A stretch of 49,206 nucleotides of DNA, taken from Gemmatimonas sp. (GTDB lineage: Bacteria; Krumholzibacteriota; Krumholzibacteriia; LZORAL124-64-63). Under the pieces are notes generated by a model that saw nothing but the letters and a program-made list of their open reading frames with translations, was not told where the DNA came from and ran no database searches. A program made the translations under genes and the position numbers. Shown here piece after piece: positions 9,810 to 19,224 of this stretch (positions are counted from its first letter, which is position 1; the number at the start of each line of letters is the position of its first letter). The stretch is from positions 1 to 49,206 of the forward strand of contig PNOJ01000008.1 in NCBI GenBank assembly GCA_013824755.1, written 5' to 3'.

Positions 9810-10502
9810 ATGCGGCACCTGTCGAGACTGTTCTTGGTCCTGTCCCTGGCGGCGCTCGCCGCCCCCGCTCCCGCCCAGATCGCCTACCAACCTTTGGCGC
9901 CGGGTTGCGCCTGGACGTACACGGACGGCGCCGGGCACGAGCGCGTCATCGAAGCGGTGGGTACGGCCGTGATTCAGGGCGAGGCGGTCGTCGAACTGGT
10001 CTGGACCGAGCCGGATCAGGTCTACCACAACTTCTGGTCCCTGGGTTCCACGGGCGCGGTCTACCTGCACGCCGCCTTCAACGAGGACGGCTTCGTCGCC
10101 AGCTACTCGCCGCCGATCCTGTGGCTGCCCGCCGTCACGGCGACGGACCGCTGCTGGAGCACCGTCACGCGCATCTACTGGAGCCTCGACGACTCCGTGC
10201 CGTGGGGCGTGGAGACGTTCGCCTACTGCATCGTCGGCGGCGGCGTCACGACCGTACCGGCCGGCGACTTCGAGACCGTCGCGGTCGAGGGCTCCCTGCC
10301 GCCGCTTCCCGCCTTCCTCGGCGAAGCGGCCCACGACGCGTCGGGCCGCAGGCTCGGCGGCGGTTCACGGCAAGGCGACACCAACGCCTACGCCGCCGGC
10401 GTCGGTCTGGTGAAGGAAGGCGCCTGGGAGCTGACGAACTACGGCGGACCGACACCATCCGGCGCGGCCGGCTGGGGCGAGGTCAAGGCGTTGTATCGCT
10501 GA
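9810..10502 (+). CDS. Predicted secreted protein with C-terminal GWGEVKALYR tag
   Basis: Signal MRHLSRLFLVLSLAALAAPAPAQ; GGGA RBS-like; ends GWGEVKALYR-stop. Confidence 0.75.
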   Translation: MRHLSRLFLVLSLAALAAPAPAQIAYQPLAPGCAWTYTDGAGHERVIEAVGTAVIQGEAVVELVWTEPDQVYHNFWSLGSTGAVYLHAAFNEDGFVASYSPPILWLPAVTATDRCWSTVTRIYWSLDDSVPWGVETFAYCIVGGGVTTVPAGDFETVAVEGSLPPLPAFLGEAAHDASGRRLGGGSRQGDTNAYAAGVGLVKEGAWELTNYGGPTPSGAAGWGEVKALYR

Positions 10503-10539
10503 GCAGGGAGTGACCGCGGGCGAGATGCGAGGACGTGGA

Positions 10540-10568
10540 AGGGCCGTCCCCCGGCCGGGGACGGCCCT
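10540..10568. terminator. Bidirectional hairpin terminator between convergent tagged-protein genes
   Basis: AGGGCCGTCCCC-CGGCC-GGGGACGGCCCT, 12-bp perfect stem. Confidence 0.8.
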
Positions 10569-10581
10569 CTTCGTCGGAATG

Positions 10582-11067
10582 CTATCGGTACAGCGACTTG
10601 ACGTCCCCGAGCGTCATGTTCTCGTCGGCGACGACGTGGTCGAGCGTCATCTGCCCGCGGATCTCGCCGCCGGGGAAGGCCGAGCTGTGGACGTTGAGGT
10701 AGATCGACCCCGCGACGAGGCTCGCGTACTGGGGCGCGGTCAGGTTCCAGGTGCCGGCGACCGGCGAGCCGAGGGGCAGGCCGAAGGCGACCGGGCCGTT
10801 GACGCCGGCCGCGGCGGTGTGGAAGTGGACGCCGGTCTGCGCGGCCGTCAGGCCGCTGAACTGCAGCGCGTAGGTGCCGACCAGGGTCGAGGTGTCGACC
10901 GTGAGCGTGGCGATCCCGGCCGCCGGGCTGGCGTTGGACGGGACCTCCGAGGCGCCGGTGAGGGCCGTGGTGTAGAAGGCGAGATCGGCGCGGGCGGCGC
11001 CGGCCCCGAGGCCGAGCACGAGGACGGTCGCGGCGGCGGCTAAGTAGGGATGCTTGATCCAGCGCAT
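10582..11067 (-). CDS. Secreted CHRD-domain protein with C-terminal TLGDVKSLYR tag
   Basis: Signal MRWIKHPYLAAAATVLVLGLGAGAARA; CHRD hallmarks (LTGASEVP...GVHFHTA...YLNVHSSAFPGGEIRGQM); GGAGGT RBS 7 nt before ATG; ends VKSLYR-stop. Confidence 0.85.
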   Translation of the reverse strand: MRWIKHPYLAAAATVLVLGLGAGAARADLAFYTTALTGASEVPSNASPAAGIATLTVDTSTLVGTYALQFSGLTAAQTGVHFHTAAAGVNGPVAFGLPLGSPVAGTWNLTAPQYASLVAGSIYLNVHSSAFPGGEIRGQMTLDHVVADENMTLGDVKSLYR

Positions 11068-11184
11068 GGGTTGCACCTCCGGATACGGGTGGATGGTACG
11101 GCTAGAAATAGATTACTAAAATAATCCACATTCGCAACCACAGTGATTTTGAAAGCCTGTGTTCCGGATGGCCGGGGCGGCCGG

Positions 11185-12369
11185 TCAGCCCACCACGAAC
11201 GCGTCGGCCTCGATGTCGCCCCGCGAGAAGCGGGCTAGCGACAGCGAGTCGATGATCGCGTCGGGTCCGCCGCCGGTGATCTGCTTCGCCAGGCGGGAGG
11301 CGGCCATCGGGGCCAACATGAAGCCGTGGCCGCTGTAGCCGCAGGCCATCTGGTAGCCCTCGAGGCCGGGGACGCCGCCCAGGATGGGGCGGTGGTCGGG
11401 GGTCACGTCGTACATGCCGGCCCACTGGCGCATCAGGCGCAGCTTGCGCGCCGGGGGCCAGTAGGCGGTCAGGGCGCGGGCGAAGCGCACCGCGAAACGC
11501 AGCTGGCTGCGCGTGTCGAACTGGGCGGGGCGGTCCCAGTGCGGTTCGTCCGGGTCGCCGATGCCGCCGACGATCTCCCCGCGCATGCTCTGGCTGAAGT
11601 AGATGCCGTCGCTGATGGAGATGACCATCGGGTCCAGGAACGGCTTGCACGATTCGCTGACCATGATCTCGTGGCGTTCCTGGCGGTTGGGCAGCTGCAC
11701 GCCGACCATCGCCGCCAGCGAGCGCGACCACGGCCCGGCGCAGTTGATCAGCAGCGGTGTCGAGATCTCGCCGCGGTCGGTGAGCACGCCGGTGATGCGG
11801 TCGCCGTCGTGCCGCACCTCGAGCAGGCGCGTGCGGATGAAGATCCGCACGCCGCGCCGCGTCGCGGCCTTCGCATAGCCCCACACCACGCTGAACGGGT
11901 AGGCGGTGCCGTCCTTCTGGCAGAAGGTCGCGCCCTTGAGGCGCGAGATGTCCAGCTGCGGCACGATGTCCAGGCACTCCCGCGGCTCCAGGTAGCGGCT
12001 GGGCACCTGGCAGGAGTTCTGCAGGGCGACGGCCTTGCGCAGGCTGTCGAGATGGGACTCGTCCTCGGTCACCATCAGGTAGCCGCCCTGGCGGAAGAAG
12101 GTCTGCAGGCCGAGTTCGCCGGCCAGGTGCTCGAAGGCGGCGACGCTCTCCTGGGCCAGGCGGATGTTCTCCGCGGTCGTCCACTGCTGGCGGATGCCGC
12201 CGCCGCAACGCCCGGTCGAGCCGCTGCCGAGGTAGTCCCTCTCCAGCACGACGAGGCGCTTCATGCCCCGCCGCGCCAGCTCGTAGGCGATGGCCAGGCC
12301 GTTGATGCCGCCGCCGACGATGACCGCGTCGGCCGTCGCGGGGACGGGCCCTTCGGGCAGGGGGATCAC
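11185..12369 (-). CDS. FAD-dependent oxidoreductase (DAO family; sarcosine oxidase beta / HcnC-like)
   Basis: ADAVIVGGGINGLAIAYELARRG; CGGGIRQQW; GYSGHGFMLAPMAASRLAKQI. Confidence 0.85.
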   Translation of the reverse strand: MIPLPEGPVPATADAVIVGGGINGLAIAYELARRGMKRLVVLERDYLGSGSTGRCGGGIRQQWTTAENIRLAQESVAAFEHLAGELGLQTFFRQGGYLMVTEDESHLDSLRKAVALQNSCQVPSRYLEPRECLDIVPQLDISRLKGATFCQKDGTAYPFSVVWGYAKAATRRGVRIFIRTRLLEVRHDGDRITGVLTDRGEISTPLLINCAGPWSRSLAAMVGVQLPNRQERHEIMVSESCKPFLDPMVISISDGIYFSQSMRGEIVGGIGDPDEPHWDRPAQFDTRSQLRFAVRFARALTAYWPPARKLRLMRQWAGMYDVTPDHRPILGGVPGLEGYQMACGYSGHGFMLAPMAASRLAKQITGGGPDAIIDSLSLARFSRGDIEADAFVVG

Positions 12370-12692
12370 GGGCCCACCTCCGGGTCGGTGCGGGGCAGCG
12401 CAGCCTCCAGTTCGCCCATCAAGGGCGGCAGGTCCAGGCTCGCCAGCTCCTCGAAGGTCAGCGGTTCGATGGGCGGGCGGATGTTCGTCAGCGGGATCTG
12501 CGCCGGGTCGACGCCGCGCAGGCGCGCCAGTTCCAGCGCGGACTCGCAGAGGCAGCCCTTGCCCTGGCAGAAGCCGGTGCCCACGCCGGTGAAGCGCTTG
12601 AGCGCCTCCATCTCGGCGAACCCGTCGCGGTAGGCCTTGCCGAACTCCTCGATGGTCACGTCTTCGCAGCGGCAGAGGATGCGCTTGCTCAT
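12366..12692 (-). CDS. BFD-like (2Fe-2S)-binding subunit
   Basis: MSKRILCRCEDVTIEEF...GVGTGFCQGKGCLCESALELA; ATGA overlaps with both neighbours. Confidence 0.85.
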   Translation of the reverse strand: MSKRILCRCEDVTIEEFGKAYRDGFAEMEALKRFTGVGTGFCQGKGCLCESALELARLRGVDPAQIPLTNIRPPIEPLTFEELASLDLPPLMGELEAALPRTDPEVGP

Positions 12693-14077
12693 GCCGTCAC
12701 CTCTTCCAGCAGGTCGGCGAGCGTGGCGCCGGCCGCCTCGCCGGCGATCGTCAGGTTCAGGCCGGCCGGGGTGCGGCCGTCCCAGCGTCCGCCGGCGGCG
12801 CGCGGCACGTAACCGCCGCGCAGGGGATCGAGCACGAGGTCGGCGCCGAGCTGGTAGGCCCCGTCGTAGACGGGCTTGCCGCGGCCGCAGATCACGGCGA
12901 TCTCGCAGGCGGATTCGGGGCGGGTCCCGTTGCGGCCGTCGTCGAAGCGCAGCGCGGCCAGCGAACCCGCGCGGCCGAGGGCGGCCAGCGGCCGCAGGCC
13001 CGTGCGCAGCTGCCAGCCGAGCCGCCGGGCGGTCGCCAGGGCGTTCTCGTCGGGTGCGGCGGTGGGATCCAGGGCCAGGACGACGCGAGCTCCGCGTGCG
13101 TGGAGCAGGGCGGCGCACAGCCACTGGTCCGGGCCGTGGCCCCAGACGACCACGGCGCGCCCGCGCAGGTCGATCCCGTCGCGCCCGGCCAGGCGGTACA
13201 GGGCGCGGGGCCCCAGGATGCCCGGCAGGTCGTGGTCGTCGAACAGGCCCAGCTGGTCCAGGGCTCCGGCCGCCCAGACGATGCGGTCGGCGCGCGCGAC
13301 GGACAGGCCCGCGGCGTCGCGCAGCAGCAGCATGTCGGGCTGGTAGCAGCCCACCACCGTGGTCGACGGCGCGCGGGTCACGTGGGGGGCGGCCGCGACC
13401 AGGGCGTCGCGCTCGTGCAGGAGCGCGCGCAGGCGCCGCAGGCGGTGCAGGCCGGCCAGCGGGTCGCCGTCCCCGGCGGCGGCGAGGTCGAGAGCCTCGC
13501 GGCGCTGGCCCCCGCCGTGGGCCGCATCGTCGATCAGCAGCGTGCGACCCTCGGCCGCCAGGGCGGCGGCCATTCCGGCCGCGCCGCCGCCGACCACCAC
13601 CGTGTCCCAGCGGCCGAGGTCGCGGGACCGCGGCGGGGGCGGCGCGGCCCGCCAGGCCGCCTCGTCGGGCAACCGGCCGATGCCGGTCACCGGGCGGATG
13701 ATGCGCATGAAGAGCTTCGACAGGGCCGCCGGCTTGGTGAACCACTTGTAGTAGAAGCCGACCGGCAGCAGGTGGCCGGTGCCGGACAACGCGGACTGCA
13801 TGGGGCGGCCGTAGGCGGCGCCGGCGTCCTGCCGGGCGACCCTGAGGCCTTCGTGGACCGGCGTGTGGCAGGCGCGGACGTTGGGGACGCCGTCGATGCG
13901 CATCAGGCAGCCCATGCAATGGCCGCGCGCGCACGAAGCGCCGCGGGGGCGGCCGTACTTGGGGCTGTGGGAGAGGACCTTGACGCCGTGGTCCCACAGG
14001 GCGGCCGCGACCGACTGGCCGGGGCGGCAGGCGAGGGGCTGGCCCTCGAACAGGATGGTCACGGCGGGATCGGCCAC
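12689..14077 (-). CDS. Sarcosine oxidase alpha/HcnAB-like FAD oxidoreductase with N-terminal 2Fe-2S domain
   Basis: GTG start; MADPAVTILFEGQPLACRPGQSVAAALW...CARGHCMGCLMRIDGVPNVRACHTPV; WDTVVVGGGAAGMAAALAA. Confidence 0.83.
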   Translation of the reverse strand: MADPAVTILFEGQPLACRPGQSVAAALWDHGVKVLSHSPKYGRPRGASCARGHCMGCLMRIDGVPNVRACHTPVHEGLRVARQDAGAAYGRPMQSALSGTGHLLPVGFYYKWFTKPAALSKLFMRIIRPVTGIGRLPDEAAWRAAPPPPRSRDLGRWDTVVVGGGAAGMAAALAAEGRTLLIDDAAHGGGQRREALDLAAAGDGDPLAGLHRLRRLRALLHERDALVAAAPHVTRAPSTTVVGCYQPDMLLLRDAAGLSVARADRIVWAAGALDQLGLFDDHDLPGILGPRALYRLAGRDGIDLRGRAVVVWGHGPDQWLCAALLHARGARVVLALDPTAAPDENALATARRLGWQLRTGLRPLAALGRAGSLAALRFDDGRNGTRPESACEIAVICGRGKPVYDGAYQLGADLVLDPLRGGYVPRAAGGRWDGRTPAGLNLTIAGEAAGATLADLLEEVTA

Positions 14078-14261
14078 GGGCGGCTCCTTTCGCGCGTCGG
14101 CGCAACGGTGCGAAACATAGGCCGGGCGGGGGTGGCGGGCAAGGCTGCTCCCGAGAAATGAGCGGGCGTTTTCTTCCCTTTGCGGCAGGCGGTCGCGGCG
14201 TATATTCGAGGTTACGCCGCTTTCCCGGGCCCGGGGCCCCGATCCGTGCAAGGAGCTGGAA

Positions 14262-15635
14262 ATGTCGTCGCAGAACTTCGCCGCCGTGCGCATGGAAGCC
14301 ATCGACCGGAAGATCGAGTTCGTGGACCTGAAGGTCCTGGACCTCGTCGGCCGCCTGCACCACATCACCTTCCCCTTCGACCGTTTCACGCCGGAGGTCA
14401 TGGGCGAGGGCATCGGCTTCGACGGCTCCAGCTACGGCTTTCTCAAGGTCGAGGACAGCGACATGGTCCTGCTGCCGGACCTCACCACGGCGCACGTCGA
14501 CCCGTTCCGCCAGCGCCCCACGCTGACGATGTTCGCCGAGGTCAAGCACGTCGACGCCGGCCGCACCCCCTTCGCGCAGGACGGCCGGACCATCGTGCGC
14601 GCCGCCGAGGGGCTGCTGCGGGAGATGGGCGTCGCGGACACCACGCGCTGGATCCCGGAGTACGAGTTCCACATCTTCGAGGAGGCGGACTTCGACTCGG
14701 GCAACACCAGCGCCCACTACCGGATGGAAAGCCGCGAACGCTTCTTCCAGAACGCCTACCACGCCTGCAACCCCCACGACCGCCACGACGACTTCCGCGA
14801 CGAGGTCTGCGCGGTCATGCGGGACTTCGACATCCCGGTCCGCTACCACCACCACGAGGTGGGGGCCAAGGCCCAGCAGGAGATCGAGGGCTGGTTCGAC
14901 GACCTGCCGACCACCTGCGACAACGCCGTGATGACGAAGTACATCCTGTTCAACCTCGCCGAGCGGCACGGCCTGCGGGTGACCTTCATGCCCAAGCCCC
15001 TGTTCGACAACGCGGGCAGCGGCTGGCACCTGCACCAGTACCTCATGAAGGACGGGCGCAACGTCTTCGACGACCCCGCCGGCTACGCCTCGCTCAGCCC
15101 GCTGGCCCTGAGCTACGTCGGCGGCGTGCTGCTGCACAGCCACGCGCTGTGCGCCTTCACCAATCCCAGCACCAATTCCTACAAGCGCCTGGTGCCCGGC
15201 TTCGAGGCGCCGACGGCGATCACCTTCGGGCGCAGCAACCGGGGCGCCGCCGTGCGCATCCCCAGCTACGTGGCCGATCCCCAGCACCGCCGCATGGAGT
15301 ACCGCCCGCCCGACTTCACCTGCAACCCCTACCTGGCCGCCTCGGCCATCCTGATGGCGGGCCTCGACGGCATCGTGCGCGGCCTCGATCCGCTGGCCGA
15401 CGGTTACTGCCCCGAGCACCCCCCGGCCGACGGCCGGCCCCACACCGTGGAGTTCCTGCCGCGCTCCCTGGACGACGCCCTGGACGCCCTGGAGGTCGAC
15501 CACGAGTTCCTGACGCGGGGCGGCGTGTTCCCCGAAGCCCTGATCACGCGCTGGCTGTCGATCAAGCGCGCGGAGATCCAGGCGATCAACCGCCGGCCGC
15601 ACCCCTACGAGTTCTCGATGTACTTCGATCTCTAG
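14262..15635 (+). CDS. glnA: Glutamine synthetase type I
   Basis: GFDGSSYGFLKVEDSDMVLLPD; ATFMPKP-like VTFMPKPLFDNAGSGWHLHQ; PSTNSYKRLVPGFEAP. Confidence 0.93.
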   Translation: MSSQNFAAVRMEAIDRKIEFVDLKVLDLVGRLHHITFPFDRFTPEVMGEGIGFDGSSYGFLKVEDSDMVLLPDLTTAHVDPFRQRPTLTMFAEVKHVDAGRTPFAQDGRTIVRAAEGLLREMGVADTTRWIPEYEFHIFEEADFDSGNTSAHYRMESRERFFQNAYHACNPHDRHDDFRDEVCAVMRDFDIPVRYHHHEVGAKAQQEIEGWFDDLPTTCDNAVMTKYILFNLAERHGLRVTFMPKPLFDNAGSGWHLHQYLMKDGRNVFDDPAGYASLSPLALSYVGGVLLHSHALCAFTNPSTNSYKRLVPGFEAPTAITFGRSNRGAAVRIPSYVADPQHRRMEYRPPDFTCNPYLAASAILMAGLDGIVRGLDPLADGYCPEHPPADGRPHTVEFLPRSLDDALDALEVDHEFLTRGGVFPEALITRWLSIKRAEIQAINRRPHPYEFSMYFDL

Positions 15636-15657
15636 ACCCCGGCGGCGGAGGTGGGGG

Positions 15658-16047
15658 ATGGTCGAATTCGAGGTGCGCACCGGCGCCCGCAACGCCTTTG
15701 TCGATATCACTTCTCAGGTTCAACGCGCCGTGGACGAAATAGGCCTGAACGACGGGGCGGTCCTGGTCTGGGTCCCCCACACCACGGCCGGCGTGACCGT
15801 CAACGAGGGCGCCGATCCCGACGTGGTCCGTGATATGATCGAGGCCCTGGACCGCGCCGTGCCCTGGGACGCCGGCTGGCGCCACGCCGAGGGCAACGCG
15901 GCGGCCCACGTCAAGAGCAGCCTGGTGGGCTGCGGCCAGCTGGTGCCGGTCGTCGGCGGCCGGATGGACCTGGGCGTCTGGCAGGCGGTCTGGTTCTGCG
16001 AGTTCGACGGTCCGCGTCGGCGCCGCGTGAGGGTTCACGCCGTCTGA
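15658..16047 (+). CDS. YjbQ/UPF0047 family protein (secondary thiamine-phosphate synthase-like)
   Basis: VWVPHTTAGVTVNEGADPDV; HVKSSLVGCGQLVPVVGGRMDLGVWQAVWFCEFDGPRRRRVRV. Confidence 0.85.
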   Translation: MVEFEVRTGARNAFVDITSQVQRAVDEIGLNDGAVLVWVPHTTAGVTVNEGADPDVVRDMIEALDRAVPWDAGWRHAEGNAAAHVKSSLVGCGQLVPVVGGRMDLGVWQAVWFCEFDGPRRRRVRVHAV

Positions 16048-16070
16048 CCGCCGCGGCCGGGAAAGCGCCC

Positions 16071-16844
16071 GTGAAGGATCGCATCCACTACCATCGCGCC
16101 TACAAGCGGCTGGGGCCGGTGCGCCGGCTGCCCCTGGTCGCGCTGCTGCTGCTGGTGGCCCTGCTCGACGCGGCGATCGCCTGGTTCCACGCGCCCCTGC
16201 TGGGCGCCTTCGTCCGGCAGGTGGCGCGGATGGCGGACTGGGTGGGCGTGCGGACCGAGCTCACGCACTGGGAGTTCCTGCCGGTGTGGGTCACGCGCAT
16301 GCCCGTGCTGGACGCGGCGGGCGCCTTCCCCTCGCGCCGGCTGGCCCTGGTCACCTTCGTCACGTCGGTGCTGATCGTGGCGGTGCTGCCGCGCCTGCAT
16401 TTCGTGCCGAAGGTGCTGCGCGTCTACGCGGTGTTCCTGTCCCTGCTGAACCTGATCTCCGGCGCGTTCTTCGTGCTGGTGCCGCACCTGTTCCCCTACG
16501 ACGTGCTCGACTTCTCGCTGCTCTACATGGGCACCCAGTTCGGCATGTGGCTGCTGATGCCCGTGGTGATGGGCGTGGCGCTCTCGCCGCTGCAGACGCC
16601 GGTCTGGGAGCGCTTCGCGGTGATCCTGGCGACGCTGGGCTACGCGGCGCTGTTCGGCGCGGTGCGCTACGCCAGCTTCCTGTACCTGCTGCAGAAGCTG
16701 ACGGTGCTGCACATGGCGGCCATGTTCTTCGCCCTGGGCCCGCTGATCGACTTCGTCTACCTGGTGGCGATCTACTCGGTGTACATGAACGTCGTGGCCC
16801 TGCGGCTGCGCGACCGGCCGGAGACGTGGCGATGGTCGTTCTGA
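16071..16844 (+). CDS. Polytopic inner-membrane protein, first gene of exopolysaccharide-type operon
   Basis: 257 aa with multiple hydrophobic segments; GTG start; overlaps next gene. Confidence 0.65.
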   Translation: MKDRIHYHRAYKRLGPVRRLPLVALLLLVALLDAAIAWFHAPLLGAFVRQVARMADWVGVRTELTHWEFLPVWVTRMPVLDAAGAFPSRRLALVTFVTSVLIVAVLPRLHFVPKVLRVYAVFLSLLNLISGAFFVLVPHLFPYDVLDFSLLYMGTQFGMWLLMPVVMGVALSPLQTPVWERFAVILATLGYAALFGAVRYASFLYLLQKLTVLHMAAMFFALGPLIDFVYLVAIYSVYMNVVALRLRDRPETWRWSF

Positions 16845-18094
16845 TCCTCAAGCTGTACGTGCTGCTGGTGGTGCTGATCATGGCGATCTACGCCACGCGG
16901 CACTACCGGTTCACGGTCAACCGGCTCGTCGGCGACCAGCGCCTGTACTACCAGGACCTGATCGACTCGGACCTGCCGCGCATCTCGGTGCTGGTGCCGA
17001 TGCACGACGAGGAGAAGGTGGCCCGGCAGTCCCTCGAGGCGATCCTGCGCTGCGAGTACCCGCGCGGGCTGCTCGAGATCATCCCCATCAACGACCACTC
17101 CGGCGACGGCACCGCGGCGATCCTGGACGAGATGGCCGCCAAGCACGACGTCATCAAGCCGTTGCACCGCCACGAGGGCCAGCGCGGCAAGCCCGCCGCC
17201 CTCAACGACGCGCTGCTGGTGGCCGCGGCCGACGTGATCATCGTCTTCGACGCCGACTACCTGCCCGCCCGCGGATCGCTGCGCGACCTGGCGATCTCGT
17301 TCAAGGACCCGGAGGTCGGCGCGGTCATGGGGCGCGTGGTGCCGGTCAACACGCGCGCCAACCTGCTGACCCGCCTGCTCGATCTCGAACGCAGCGGCGG
17401 CTACCAGGTGGACCAGCAGGCCCGCCACAACCTGCACCTGATGCCGCAGTACGGCGGCACCGTCGGCGGTTTCCGGCGCGACCTGGCGCTCTCGTTCGGC
17501 GGCTTCGACCAGCGCGTGCTGGCCGAGGACACCGACCTGACCTACCGCCTGTTCATCAACGGCTGGAAGGTGGTCTACGCCAACCGCGTGGAGTGCTTCG
17601 AGGAGGTGCCCGAGACCTGGGAGGTGCGCTCGCGCCAGATCCGGCGCTGGTCGCGCGGGCACAACTACGTCATGTTCAAGCACTTCGGCGGGCTGCTGCG
17701 CTCGCCCTACCTGACGCGCGCCGAGAAGCTGGACGGCCTGCTGCTGCTGACGATCTACCTGGTGCCGGTCTTCCTGCTGACGGGCATCCTGGATTCCGTG
17801 GCGCTGTTCTTCATGGGCGAGATGCAGATCATCGACAGCGTGCTGGTGTTCCTGTTCGTGGCGACCTACAACTCCTTCGGCAACTTCGCGCCCTTCTACC
17901 AGATCGGCACCGCGTCGCTGCTCGACGGCGTCACCCACCGCATCCGCCTGCTGCCCTTCCTGATGTTCTACTTCCTCTTGAACATCTGGACGATCACGCA
18001 CGGGTTCCTGCAGGCCCTCGGCGACCGATTCTGGCGCCGCAAGCGCGCCGAGTGGGACAAGACCAAGCGCTTCCGCAAGGAGGCGGCCGCATGA
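16832..18094 (+). CDS. Processive glycosyltransferase family 2 (BcsA/PgaC-like)
   Basis: ISVLVPMHDEEKVARQSLEAILRCEYP; DADYLPARGSL; GGTVGGFRRDLAL; LAEDTDLTYRL; RQIRRWSRGHN (QxxRW), then TM segments. Confidence 0.9.
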   Translation: MVVLILKLYVLLVVLIMAIYATRHYRFTVNRLVGDQRLYYQDLIDSDLPRISVLVPMHDEEKVARQSLEAILRCEYPRGLLEIIPINDHSGDGTAAILDEMAAKHDVIKPLHRHEGQRGKPAALNDALLVAAADVIIVFDADYLPARGSLRDLAISFKDPEVGAVMGRVVPVNTRANLLTRLLDLERSGGYQVDQQARHNLHLMPQYGGTVGGFRRDLALSFGGFDQRVLAEDTDLTYRLFINGWKVVYANRVECFEEVPETWEVRSRQIRRWSRGHNYVMFKHFGGLLRSPYLTRAEKLDGLLLLTIYLVPVFLLTGILDSVALFFMGEMQIIDSVLVFLFVATYNSFGNFAPFYQIGTASLLDGVTHRIRLLPFLMFYFLLNIWTITHGFLQALGDRFWRRKRAEWDKTKRFRKEAAA

Positions 18095-19224
18095 CGCGAC
18101 GACTGGCCGGCCTGTCCCTGCTGCCCGCGACCGCCGTCACGGCGGGGGCCGCCACGCACGCGCTGTCCTTCGAGGCCGCGCTGCTGCTGGGCGCCTTCGG
18201 CCTGCTGATCCTGGTGCCCTTCATGCCGGGACTGATCGAGATCTGGCGCCCGCGCGACCGCTACCCGCTGCCGGTGGACATGGACTACGTCAAGGACCCG
18301 CGCCACCTGGGCCGCTCGGCCCGCGCGCTGCTGGCCGTCGCCCTGCGCGGCGACCAGGGCCCGGCGGGCCGCCGCACGGTGACCCTCTCGAAGGTCGAGG
18401 CGGTCGAGGTCCACGACCGGCTCGACGTCTCGGCCGGGGCCAACCTGTCGGCGATCCAGCTGGCCCGGGGCCCGATGGTCGTCGGCGAACGCGCGACCTG
18501 CGACCGCGACCTCTACGCCCGCGCCGGCGCCCGCATCGGCGAGGGCGCCGTCCTGCGCTCGCTGGCCTGCGACGGGCGCGCCGCGCTGGGTCGCGGCGTG
18601 AGCATCGCCCGCTGGCTCGACGTCGAGGGCGACGTCCACGTCGGACCGCAGTCGCACCTCGGCGCCAGCGCGGCGGCCGCGGGCTTCCTGGAGCTGGCCG
18701 ACGGGGTGACGTTCGAGCGGCTGTGGGGTTCGCCCGTGCGCACGACGGGCTACCGCGGGCCGCGCGAACTGCCGCCGGCCCCGGCGCCGTTCGCGTTGCC
18801 CGACGTGCTGGAGATCCGCGATCTCGAGGACCTGGCGAGCCTGCACCGGGGCGACCTGGTCGTCGGGCCGGGCGAGACCTTCGACCGCCCGCTGGTGGTC
18901 AGGGGCGACCTGCGGATCGAGACCGACGCGGTCGTCGACCGCACGGTCAAGGTGTACGGCGACCTGACCCTGGCGCCCGGGGCGCTGCTGCTCGGCGACG
19001 CCTTCGTCGAAGGTTCGGTGTTCGTGGGCGAGGGGGCGGCCGTGCGCGGCTGCATCTTCTCGCAGGACTCCGTGGAACTGGGCCGCGGGGCGCGCGTGGG
19101 CGCGCCGGGCCTGGTCAAATCGGTGGTCGGCAAGCGCAGCGTGACGCTGGCCGGCGACGTCGCCATCCATGGGTACGTGCTGACCGACGGCCGGGGATGC
19201 GTGATATGCCGCGGCTCGGACTGA
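18091..19224 (+). CDS. Membrane-anchored polymer-forming/bactofilin-like beta-helix protein
   Basis: N-terminal TM; two stretches of GD(L/V)xIxxxAxV-type repeats (VVRGDLRIETDAVVDRTVKVYGDLTLAPGALLLGDAFVEGSVFVGEGAAV). Confidence 0.6.
   Translation: MTRRLAGLSLLPATAVTAGAATHALSFEAALLLGAFGLLILVPFMPGLIEIWRPRDRYPLPVDMDYVKDPRHLGRSARALLAVALRGDQGPAGRRTVTLSKVEAVEVHDRLDVSAGANLSAIQLARGPMVVGERATCDRDLYARAGARIGEGAVLRSLACDGRAALGRGVSIARWLDVEGDVHVGPQSHLGASAAAAGFLELADGVTFERLWGSPVRTTGYRGPRELPPAPAPFALPDVLEIRDLEDLASLHRGDLVVGPGETFDRPLVVRGDLRIETDAVVDRTVKVYGDLTLAPGALLLGDAFVEGSVFVGEGAAVRGCIFSQDSVELGRGARVGAPGLVKSVVGKRSVTLAGDVAIHGYVLTDGRGCVICRGSD

Noticed and set aside
16071-16844. Possible exosortase/archaeosortase acting on the VKxLYR tag
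   Set aside because: Polytopic, but lacks the catalytic Cys and the Arg/His arrangement expected; the translation contains no Cys at all.
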